From Bacillota bacterium (GTDB taxonomy: Bacteria; Bacillota; Clostridia; Oscillospirales; Ruminococcaceae), in assembly GCA_023395435.1 (NCBI GenBank), contig JAEWZG010000049.1, positions 1 to 14,589 of the forward strand: a stretch of 14,589 nucleotides of DNA. Reading direction: 5' to 3'. This document shows positions 7,484 through 14,421 of the stretch, piece after piece. The position numbers and the translations under genes are program-made. Under the pieces are notes generated by a model. That model saw only the letters and a list, made by a program, of their open reading frames with translations, ran no database searches and was not told where the DNA came from. Position 1 is the first letter of the stretch. The number at the start of each line of letters is the position of its first letter.

Positions 7484-8095
7484 TTACAGCTTCATCCACA
7501 AAGCGGGGCGCACACCACCTACACATCTGCCGTCGCTGATGTTACCTTTTAAGATGTTATTACCTTGAATACCTATATTACCATCTCCATGGATATATAC
7601 CGCTTTCACATTAACTCTACCTGGTGAACGAAGCCACCACCAATTACTCCAATCTTCACTTTCCAATTTAGCTATTCGCTTACTATTGTTTTCATCTTTT
7701 CTTTCAAACCAATATCTTTGTTTTTTTCCTGGATGATATAGTTTTAAACTACTATCGCCAAAATATTGGCAAACTACTTCCTCTAGGCTTAATAAGAATA
7801 TGTAGTCTTGTGTATCTACACCACCTTTTGTTTGATACCACTGATTGTCAAGGTTTTTATTTGTTACAGGAATGATTTTTGATTGATCAGATGTAGTGAA
7901 TTTCTTATAAAAGTCACTATTGAGATATTTTCGTAATGAACAATCAGCCCATGTTATATCTGTGTAAACGTCATGATAGGGACGTTGTTCTATAATATAC
8001 TCGGTTATAATCAATGCAGCGTTGTCTTTTATGTCGAGAATACGCCAATGGTATCCACCAAATGGTATTATTAAACCAATTTTAAAATTATTCAT
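7484..8095 (-). CDS. DUF6273 domain protein
   Basis: I place the start at the ATG at 8093-8095 (MNNFKIG), preceded by AAGGAG at good spacing, rather than the longer in-frame start at 8176; this gives 203 aa. The protein matches the DUF6273 pattern: FGGYHWRILDI, ALIITEYIIEQRPYH, TWADCSLRKYLNSDFYKKF, DYIFLLSLEEVV, WWWLRSPG, and the closing GVRPALWMKL. The fold is thought to be related to carbohydrate- or surface-associated C-type-lectin/FGE-like modules in Clostridia, but no function is established. There is no signal peptide and the protein is probably cytoplasmic. It is co-transcribed with the PPOX gene 23 bp downstream. Array repeat copy 4 and a possible promoter lie upstream. Confidence 0.85.
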   Translation of the reverse strand: MNNFKIGLIIPFGGYHWRILDIKDNAALIITEYIIEQRPYHDVYTDITWADCSLRKYLNSDFYKKFTTSDQSKIIPVTNKNLDNQWYQTKGGVDTQDYIFLLSLEEVVCQYFGDSSLKLYHPGKKQRYWFERKDENNSKRIAKLESEDWSNWWWLRSPGRVNVKAVYIHGDGNIGIQGNNILKGNISDGRCVGGVRPALWMKL

Positions 8096-8147
8096 GATCT
8101 TTCTCCTTAATAGGTATTCTATGACTATCTCCCCTTTCAAATTTATG

Positions 8148-8176
8148 TATACAGGTGGACTCGACGTCAAAGTCAA
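8148..8176 (-). promoter_or_regulatory. Possible promoter of the DUF6273-PPOX unit
   Basis: On the minus strand TTGACT (8171-8176), a 17-bp spacer and TGTATA (8148-8153) lie about 50 nt before the DUF6273 start. The -10 box is weak (TGTATA against TATAAT), so this is tentative. Confidence 0.4.
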
Positions 8177-8230
8177 GTGAGAAATTAAAGTTGTATGCAG
8201 TTTTAATTATCTATATGATTAGTTGTCCAT

Positions 8231-8250
8231 CTTAAACATAATGTGTAATC
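8231..8250 (-). repeat. Array repeat copy 4 (degenerate)
   Basis: On the minus strand it reads GATTACACATTATG then TTTAAG. It begins 4 bp after the cupin stop codon. The core CATTATGTTTA is intact while the CCC is lost. ATTAGTT (8219-8225) can pair with AAC-a-TAAT with one bulge, a weakened form of the dyad in copies 3 and 5. Confidence 0.7.
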
Positions 8251-8254
8251 AAAA

Positions 8255-8584
8255 TCAATCTACAATAAACAATTTAGCACCCTTTTCTGTATATGAGCGA
8301 TGTGGATTAACATCTTCCGCTACCTGATAGCTGGTATAAGGTGTTAAAACAAATTTTCTCCCATCTTCAAGTTCAGTTACTAATTCGCCTTCAAGAACGA
8401 GAAGTACATGTCCTCGTTTACACCAATGATCTGCTAAATAACCTGGCGTGTATTCAACCATACGTACCCTTATATTGCCCATTTCAAAAGTACGCCAATA
8501 GGCTTCTCCTGTTACACCCGGGTGTGTTGTAGGTATTACTTTATCCCAATCAATTGTACAAAAAAGAACATCTTGAATTTTCAT
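8255..8584 (-). CDS. DHCW-motif cupin fold protein
   Basis: A 109-aa single-cupin protein, full length for its family. The name-giving element appears as ADHWCKRGHVLLVLEGEL, followed by TELEDGRKFVLTPYTSYQVAED and a terminal PHRSYTEKGAKLFIVD. The His and Cys of the motif plus the later His (PHRS) could bind a metal, as in other cupins; the reaction is unknown. The N-terminus YWRTFEMGNIRVRMVEYTPGY is typical. The start has GAGG 9 nt upstream. It is a lone gene between repeat copies 5 and 4, in the same orientation as its neighbours. Such small stress-type cupins are found as passengers in many Clostridia and Bacteroidetes genomes. Confidence 0.88.
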   Translation of the reverse strand: MKIQDVLFCTIDWDKVIPTTHPGVTGEAYWRTFEMGNIRVRMVEYTPGYLADHWCKRGHVLLVLEGELVTELEDGRKFVLTPYTSYQVAEDVNPHRSYTEKGAKLFIVD

Positions 8585-8634
8585 TTGCTTTTTCCTCTTT
8601 CCGTTTTATATAATAAGTCCTTAGTTCATTTCGT

Positions 8635-8668
8635 ATTATGTTTACTTCATAAACATAATGAGAAATTC
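8635..8668 (-). repeat. Array repeat copy 5 with complete dyad
   Basis: On the minus strand it reads GAATTTCTCATTATG then TTTATGAA. It contains a perfect 10-bp inverted repeat, ATTATGTTTA (8635-8644) and TAAACATAAT (8650-8659), around a 5-nt CTTCA loop. It is the most complete copy and probably shows the ancestral layout. It lies 51 nt before the cupin start. Confidence 0.88.
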
Positions 8669-8715
8669 GTTGTAGGGGACAAATGCTAACAAACACGATT
8701 CCAATAATGTTTATG
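8648..8715 (-). repeat. 68-nt attC-like long hairpin formed by copy 5 and an upstream arm
   Basis: CATAAACATAAT (8648-8659) is inverted to AATAATGTTTATG (8703-8715), and the next segments GAGAAATTCGT and ACGATTCC also pair with two or three unpaired bases on one strand. The result is a ~20-bp imperfect hairpin with bulges on one side and a ~24-nt end loop. The size and bulge pattern resemble an integron attC folded as single strand, but the outer boxes (CATAAAC/GTTTATG) are not the canonical RYYYAAC/GTTRRRY. The other repeat copies lack this long partner. Confidence 0.5.
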
Positions 8716-8956
8716 TAATTCAGAATATTAATAATCCTGATAAGCGAATATTCCTTTAAATATGTATATTAAATTTGAATATCAATAGGGAACTTCTTCA
8801 TTTGAAAAAAGTAGCTGTAATGGCTGAACTAAATCTATTAAAAAGAATATCTCAAACCGGCTATCATTAAGCTTTCTATTTGAGAATGTATTTTAAATTT
8901 TCTTAGCCAACTATATTATTATAGATACAGCAAACCCATTTGTTCGTAAAGCGTAA
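8716..8956. other. Non-coding stretch between cupin and DUF4275-like cassettes
   Basis: I see no credible gene on either strand. A 22-codon + strand frame from a TTG at 8800-8802 has no ribosome binding site. A 7-bp inverted repeat (TCTCAAA/TTTGAGA, about 8851-8886) is present without a T-run. It is the longest gene-free part of the array. Confidence 0.5.
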
Positions 8957-9325
8957 TTACATAATACAAAAGTAAGGTCCACAATATGACTCGTGAGTAC
9001 GAACATAAGTCCAAGTAAAATTCATATCCACTATATAAACATCATCACCTATATCTTCATCAATTTCTTCTGCCGTTATTTTTTTTACCATTGACAGACC
9101 TTCTATTTGTTTTGAGTACCCACCATAAAATTTAATCCCATTCATTTCTTGTAATGAATTAAATTTAGCTCTCGCTTCCTCACCTTCATAGCAAGAGACG
9201 TTTCCCCATGTAAATATATGCCACAAAAAATTACCATGTGAAGTTACATGTTTTCTCACTATATTATCGTCAACATTTTTAGCAAAAACAGAAAGCCAAT
9301 TTTCTATTAGTTCAATTTTTGTCAT
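8957..9325 (-). CDS. DUF4275-like small protein
   Basis: I choose the ATG at 9323-9325, which has a perfect AGGAGG 6 nt upstream, over the in-frame TTG at 9331; the product is 122 aa. The segment WLSVFAKNVDDNIVRKHVTSHGNFLWHIFTWGNVSCYEGEEARAKFN resembles the DUF4275 pattern (an aromatic-rich LWHxFSw followed by a short acidic helix and an F). The second half, DVYIVDMNFTWTYVRTHESYCGPYFCIM, would form the strand carrying the terminal aromatic/cysteine run. No catalytic motif is obvious, nor a signal peptide or membrane segment. It is a lone gene flanked by repeat copies 6 and 5. The function is unknown, and the family call is moderately sure. Confidence 0.7.
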   Translation of the reverse strand: MTKIELIENWLSVFAKNVDDNIVRKHVTSHGNFLWHIFTWGNVSCYEGEEARAKFNSLQEMNGIKFYGGYSKQIEGLSMVKKITAEEIDEDIGDDVYIVDMNFTWTYVRTHESYCGPYFCIM

Positions 9326-9370
9326 ATACAACCTCCTATTTTATCATAATTGTCTTTTCTATTTTTTACG

Positions 9371-9396
9371 TTACTTCATAAACAAACTGCGAAGTT
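9371..9396 (-). repeat. Array repeat copy 6 (most divergent, right border of the array)
   Basis: On the minus strand it reads ACTTCGCAGTTTG then TTTATGAAGTAA. The GTTTATGAAGTAA half matches copy 5 exactly, while the CCCATTAT half is replaced. ACTTC/GAAGT arms flank it. It is the copy nearest the conflict genes and could be the array-proximal site where insertions occur. Confidence 0.65.
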
Positions 9397-9500
9397 AAAA
9401 AAGGTACTCCAAATCCTTTATATCAAACTTGTATTATAAGGTGTTGCCTTGATATTCTCGTGCCAAGTCAAACAACAAAAATCAATGAAACAATATTTAA

Positions 9501-10280
9501 TCAGAACACCATTTTATCTGAAGTATCATAATATGTGACATTGTCCAATTTATTCTTACGAATACTGTCAGGTATAAGAGCATACAATTCATCACGTGTT
9601 GCCCTCCCAGACTTAATATAGTATTTTTGTTCATGTCCGATAAATAAAATACTCCAGCCTTCTTTTATTCCTTTTACATAATCATCATTATCTTGATAAT
9701 CTGATAACCTTTGCTGCTCATATTCATTCAAATCTCGTGGGGAAATAAAAGCGAATAAAACATAGTCCTTTTTCTCTTCGCGAACCGATTCACCATGATT
9801 ATTCACTTCAAATAACCAATACGCATTTTGAAGAATGCCACGCTCTCCCACATATCCAGTTTTTTTACTATACAAATCTCTTTCGGCAGTAAATATGCCA
9901 TTTATTGGATTAATCATAACTGGATCTAATTGGGCTATGCCCGACAAACCGTTTCTGCTGTGAGAAACTGTTTTACTACGTCCTGAGACAATATCATTTA
10001 TATCCTCACATCTACAATGATCAAATAACACAGGAGAAACTATCGGCCACAGGCTTGAAACAAGATCATATTCATGATAGATACCATCCCATTTATCCGC
10101 TCTTATTACAACTGAAGACAGTGCTAAAGAATCTAAATCCAAAAAATATTTTTCTTTAGAAGAAATGGGATAAAAATCATCAGATAGTATCTTAACCTTT
10201 GCATCACAAATTTCTATTGATTCTGATGGAATTAATTTTCCTACAATAATTTCACGCTCCATCTCACTAAGCTTACGCAT
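9501..10280 (-). CDS. Uncharacterised partner protein downstream of the HD-ATPase gene
   Basis: A 259-aa soluble protein I do not recognise. There is no signal peptide and no membrane segment. Visible features are a predicted alpha/beta N-terminus, a central YVGERGILQNAYWLFEVNNHGE stretch, an acidic QDNDDY turn and a C-terminal GWSILFIGHEQKYYIKSGRATRDELYALIPDSIRK. It starts 17 bp after the HD-ATPase stop with no clear ribosome binding site, so it probably depends on translation of the upstream gene. This would make it sensitive to the premature stop upstream. As the only co-transcribed gene it is probably the effector or regulator partner of the ATPase; that is inference from position alone. 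Confidence 0.75.
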   Translation of the reverse strand: MRKLSEMEREIIVGKLIPSESIEICDAKVKILSDDFYPISSKEKYFLDLDSLALSSVVIRADKWDGIYHEYDLVSSLWPIVSPVLFDHCRCEDINDIVSGRSKTVSHSRNGLSGIAQLDPVMINPINGIFTAERDLYSKKTGYVGERGILQNAYWLFEVNNHGESVREEKKDYVLFAFISPRDLNEYEQQRLSDYQDNDDYVKGIKEGWSILFIGHEQKYYIKSGRATRDELYALIPDSIRKNKLDNVTYYDTSDKMVF

Positions 10281-10297
10281 ATCAAAATCATTAAAAC

Positions 10298-12991
10298 TTA
10301 AGTCTTTTTTTGAATCAAATCACTTATTGTAATATTTGTTGTTGAATTAATTATCCCATTAAATGTAATACTACTTGCTTTTGTTTTAGAAAGTTCAAAA
10401 ATAAATTTTGTTGACAAACTGGGAAACTGATGAATAATTGAGTCAATGCATAGTTTTGCTTCTTTTGAATCCAATGAAATGCTGTGCTTATCCAAATGTG
10501 TTAACATAATACTTACTAATTTCTCTGGTAACTCATCTATTAAAGCTTTAGTATGTACCTTTAAGTCATCAGATAAAGAAACAATTGTGGATCTATCAAT
10601 AGATAATACAGGCCTTTCTTGACCATCATAATTAACCAGGCATTCTTTAAGAATGTCATCGTATGGTGAGAGATGGCGGTTAGAATTACCTACGCAAATG
10701 CCATCGACTAATATTTTATTTTCACTCTTCCATATATATTTATGAAAACGGAAAATTCGGACATCATCAGATGGAATGTTTAATAATGGCAAACTAATAT
10801 GCGTGAATATTTTTACATTTTCATTTGCAAGCAATAATGTAATATCCACAATATAATCCCTACATTTTATAACTTCTTTATATGGATTTTCAGCACCATT
10901 TAAGTAATAATATTTACACCATAACGCTTCAATTTCCTCTTGAGTAATGTCTGAATAATTTCTAAAGTCAAATATCTTATTCCACGGGATGATTTCCTCA
11001 ATCCTATCTTTAGCCGTCACAATTTCGACATTAATATTATCTGGTACTATTCCGACTTGTCTATTTACTAAATAGTATAAACTGTTTTTAAAATTATCTA
11101 TCACCTTATTTTGGGTGTCGTCTCTAAATGAATGGTCGTTTCCATTATGTATAATATAGGGCAATTTTTCGGGGATATCATCATTAATTTCATTTATGAT
11201 ATCTTGTTTAAGAAAGAGTTTTACAAGTGTACCATGATGCCCAATCATTTCTGCTTCTATTTCATCAAGTGGGACAAAATATGAATTTTCACATATTCCA
11301 TCCATACTTAGGCAGAAAGCTTCATGAGGATTACTATAGTGTCGAGAAACTATTTCGATTTTGTCTGCTATCATATAGCAGGATAAAATCCCAATTCCAA
11401 ATTGTGAGGTGGGTTTAACCATATTCATCCAATTTGTATTTTGTTGACTGAATAATTTTGACCTGTAATATTAATTTCCAATCTTTAATAGATGATTTTT
11501 AACAATATCTAAAGTCATACCTGTTCCATTATCGAGACAATACAATATCTTATGATCCAAATCATCTATTTTTTTTGATAGAATACTAAATTTAATGTGA
11601 AACTGCTCGGAAACCGAATTGATTGTATTTTCAGCTTCCATGCAACGACAAGCATCGAGAGAATTTTGGTATAATTCTCTTAAACACAAATATTTATCTT
11701 TATATAACTGCACACCCATCAAGAGATTCAATATTTTATCTTGTTCAAGAGTAAATTTCAAATCAGGGGCAGGCGTAAACTTATCTTTGTTCGCCAGAAT
11801 ATTGCTTCTGTCTACCTTGATAGAAAGGGGAAGATTATATTTTTCGACAGATGGAAACCTTATCATCTGCATGTTTTTGATATGCCTATGATAATTATTT
11901 AGCTCATAATCTACCCAGTTTATATAACGATGAATAAAATAGTAAACCTTCGGATTCTCACAAAAAGCTGAAAACTTTATTTCTGTTGTTCCATTTTCCG
12001 ATACGATTTGATAAGTTAAATCTTGAAATTTGGCATTCCAATGCTGCATACTAATAGGATCACTAATTAACTTTTCGGAATACAAAGAAAGTGGTGCCCT
12101 ATCAGAGCTGAAATGTATGGCATCTGCCAACCTGAGAATTATGGCTAGAAATTGTACATTAACATATTCTTCACCTATACGTTTATTATTTTCTAAAGAA
12201 AAAACATATTCATCATTTTCTCCATGTGACCGACAAATTACAGATAAGCATAATATAAGCTGCGTAGCTATGGAATTACCTATATTTTTACTAAATGGAA
12301 TTTTGAGTGCCGAAATATAGTTTGCAGCTCTAAGATGGTGAGTTGAACGTATAAATTCCGACCGAAGCAGTTCTGAATAATTTAAGTATTCCGTTGCATC
12401 TTTAATCTTTGCCTTCAATTCAGTGGCATATTTATTCCTAAAACCTTCGTATTCAATTACTCTTTTTGATAAATCAATTTGGAAGTCATTCTCATCTTTT
12501 AAAGAAAAAATAAAATTACTAACTTCATTAAAATCATTGTATATCTCATTTTTGTGCTGCTTAATAAAATCCAGTGTTTCTGTTAGTGTCTTAATCGGTT
12601 TAAAATCGTTGTTAATTCGTATCCTGTTTTTAAGATCGAAAATTACATCTGTACCCTCAACTGATGAAATAAGTTTATATTCCCAAGATGGCAAGGCCAT
12701 TGCACAGTCATGCAAATTTGCACTTAAATATAAAAGAATCAACTCATAAAATGATAGACTTTCAATTTTATCTCCTAAAATTAATTCCATGTTTTCAAGC
12801 ACTCTGTCGCAATGAGTCTTATCATGAATATCATAATTATACAGTTGTGTAGTTATTTGAGTAAGATGACTTGTATTATCCAAAATAATTTGTTTTATAT
12901 TATTCCACAATTGCATATGGTTATCATAATTACTTATACCATCACTTTTTTGGCTTTCTAATCGTTTTTCTATTTCATTAATAAGTCCCAT
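10298..12991 (-). pseudogene. HD domain plus Hsp90-like (GHKL) ATPase, interrupted by in-frame TAA
   Basis: One reading frame of 897 codons plus stop, broken only by TAA at 11471-11473 (codon 507). Residues about 50-340 form an HD phosphohydrolase-like domain: H56 and H60 in YDIHDKTHCDRVL, H94-D95 in NLHDCAMA, RSTHHLRAANY, CRSHGE and LRLADAIHFSSDRAP. From about 430 comes a GHKL ATPase: N1 box E439..N443..D446 (LRELYQNSLDA), G1 box DNGTGM (487-492), then LLKIGN-stop-YYRSKL. After the stop, PTSQFGIGILSC gives the G2 box. GNSYY is usual in Hsp90-type proteins, so a Ser codon TCA mutated to TAA fits. HD-ATPase fusions of this kind are known from bacterial conflict systems. GGAGG stands 7 nt before the ATG. 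An internal ATG at 11428 would restart after the ATPase N1 and G1 motifs, giving no complete nucleotide site. Confidence 0.88.
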
Positions 12992-13098
12992 AATACCACC
13001 TCCATCATCTGACTACCGAAAATACCAAAAATTGAAGAACAGCTAATCGAAAATAACATTGCAGAAGAATCAAAAGCGCCCAAATTGTTCAAATGCGC

Positions 13099-13127
13099 AG
13101 TATACACCTCAATAATAAATATGCAAA
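13099..13127 (-). promoter_or_regulatory. Probable promoter of the HD-ATPase operon
   Basis: On the minus strand TTTGCA (13122-13127), a 17-bp spacer and TATACT (13099-13104) lie about 108 nt before the HD-ATPase ATG, just after the DUF2971 stop. Both boxes are imperfect, so read-through from DUF2971 remains possible. Confidence 0.4.
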
Positions 13128-13140
13128 TGCTGATGTACAT

Positions 13141-14169
13141 TTATATTACACTAAAGTTTTCTCCGGAAGAAATATGACATATTTCATATTCAATACCAAC
13201 TTCTTGAGCAATATGCTTAAGCTTTTCTTTATTACTTTCACTACACATTGCTCCTATGTACATCTTACATGGATGAACACCAATATCAGTGCAAGAGAAA
13301 GACCTTCCTTTTGGCGATATCTCGCTTAAACTATTAATAAATATTGCCCTTATTTCATTTTCCGATTCCCAGCTTATATCTTTAAATGAATTCAGCAGTA
13401 TGATGTGTTTCAATGCACTGCCTCTTTCAGATAGTGATAGATCAGGGGTAAACAGCTCATAAACCAACTCAATAAACAACGCATGCGCCTTATGCCGCTT
13501 TTCAACATATATAACAGGATAAAGATGTGCCGTATTAGTCACTTGGTATTCAATGCAAAATCCTTTGTTTCCATTTGCATAATGAGCCCACATTGGCCTA
13601 TTATCGGGATTTTGTGTAAAGCAAATGATAGTAATTCTTTGCCGTATTTTTGCCATAATCTTATCCCAAAGAGATTTGGCCGATGGCGGGATGCCCAATT
13701 CTTCAAAATCTTGTGCTTCCATATGCATATATTGACATTCAAATGGATCATTGAACTCTGAGCATACTGATGACCATATCTCATTATTTTTAAGAGTACT
13801 AATTTTGCGTTGATTGCTTGTTTCATCATCACAGAGAGAATAGTACTTAAATAAATTTTGTGGTAAACTTTTCCTCAATTCCGGGATGACGTCATTCTCA
13901 AGAGTATTATATATGACAACTGGGTCACCAATCTTTTTTGCTATCTTTATTGCAGCTCTAGTTTTCTTTAAAATTCCTATATAAGTATGATTTGTTTTTT
14001 TGTATTTAACAAATGCAATACTCCCAGCAATAACAGCAAACAAAGCCCAAATATACCATCTTGCGTTTATCAGCATAGCAAATGTTCCAAACAAATATAA
14101 CCCACAAATGTCAATCCAAAATGAACTATCGTTCAGTGTTTTCTTGAATTGATTTTTTATTTTAGACAT
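13141..14169 (-). CDS. DUF2971 domain protein with N-terminal membrane hairpin
   Basis: I place the start at the ATG at 14167-14169 (MSKIKNQ), with GGGAG 11 nt upstream, instead of the in-frame GTG at 14199; this gives 342 aa. Two adjacent hydrophobic segments near the N-terminus (ICGLYLFGTFAMLINA and WYIWALFAVIAGSIAFV) form a membrane hairpin that should leave the rest in the cytoplasm. The C-terminal domain shows the DUF2971 pattern: LFKYYSLCDDE, NEIWSSVCSEFNDPFECQY, ICFTQNPDNRPMWAHYANGNKGFCIEY, and SWESENEIRAIF. DUF2971 proteins are often found in defence islands. The catalytic function is not established, though the conserved NDPFE, WxHY and E residues look like an active site. Its neighbour downstream is the HD-ATPase operon. 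The membrane anchor suggests a membrane-acting effector, which is inference. Confidence 0.85.
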   Translation of the reverse strand: MSKIKNQFKKTLNDSSFWIDICGLYLFGTFAMLINARWYIWALFAVIAGSIAFVKYKKTNHTYIGILKKTRAAIKIAKKIGDPVVIYNTLENDVIPELRKSLPQNLFKYYSLCDDETSNQRKISTLKNNEIWSSVCSEFNDPFECQYMHMEAQDFEELGIPPSAKSLWDKIMAKIRQRITIICFTQNPDNRPMWAHYANGNKGFCIEYQVTNTAHLYPVIYVEKRHKAHALFIELVYELFTPDLSLSERGSALKHIILLNSFKDISWESENEIRAIFINSLSEISPKGRSFSCTDIGVHPCKMYIGAMCSESNKEKLKHIAQEVGIEYEICHISSGENFSVI

Positions 14170-14286
14170 AACTTTAGTCACTCCCAAAGATGAACTCACA
14201 CATGATATTCTTCTCTATTTCAATTTCATATAATTGCTATTACAAGCACTTTGTATAATTAGAATTATTTTCAAACTATACATACT

Positions 14287-14315
14287 ATTATAGTAAATAA
14301 ACAGCACTTTTGCAA
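14287..14315 (-). promoter_or_regulatory. Promoter of the DUF2971 gene
   Basis: On the minus strand TTGCAA (14310-14315), a 17-bp spacer and a perfect TATAAT (14287-14292). It implies a leader of about 110 nt before the chosen ATG. It is back to back with the strong + strand promoter 70 bp away. Confidence 0.65.
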
Positions 14316-14386
14316 CATTTTCCAATTAATTTATACAAAATAATACAAAACTAGATAGAATATTTCTCTGAAAATAAAAAATAGAC

Positions 14387-14415
14387 TTGACATAATTTAT
14401 CAAGCCTGTTATAAT
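14387..14415 (+). promoter_or_regulatory. Perfect consensus sigma-A promoter firing rightward
   Basis: TTGACA (14387-14392), exactly 17 bp, TATAAT (14410-14415), both boxes matching consensus in full. Transcription should begin near 14422. Such an unregulated-strength promoter in front of a non-coding, structured stretch suggests an abundant small RNA or a long structured leader. Confidence 0.85.
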
Positions 14416-14421
14416 GCAATT

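Noticed and set aside
7484..8176. Longer DUF6273 start at 8176
   Set aside because: The extra 27 residues (MTLTSSPPVYINLKGE...) do not fit the family, and the ATG at 8095 has a clear AAGGAG site. The extension overlaps the candidate promoter.
4746..9396. Canonical integron with standard attC sites
   Set aside because: Core boxes are GTTTATG/CATAAAC, not GTTRRRY/RYYYAAC. Only copy 5 has a long partner arm, several repeats lie only 4-14 bp after stop codons, and no integrase is present. Kept only as an analogy.
4746..9396. CRISPR array
   Set aside because: Repeats are 400-1500 bp apart with genes between them, not 25-40 bp spacers.
10298..12991. HD-ATPase region as two independent genes
   Set aside because: Both parts are in the same frame, and the ATPase G1 and G2 boxes fall on opposite sides of a single TAA with conserved sequence right after it.
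13013..13140. Possible recombinase N-terminal remnant on the + strand (KAPKLFKCAVYT)
   Set aside because: The open stretch of ~43 codons recalls the first strand of serine recombinases, but it has no start with a ribosome binding site and no catalytic Ser context, and it runs into the antisense of DUF2971.
10298..14169. TAA reassigned to an amino acid in this organism
   Set aside because: Other genes in the window (DUF6273, DUF2971, GNAT, PPOX) end at TAA at the expected family length, so TAA acts as a stop.
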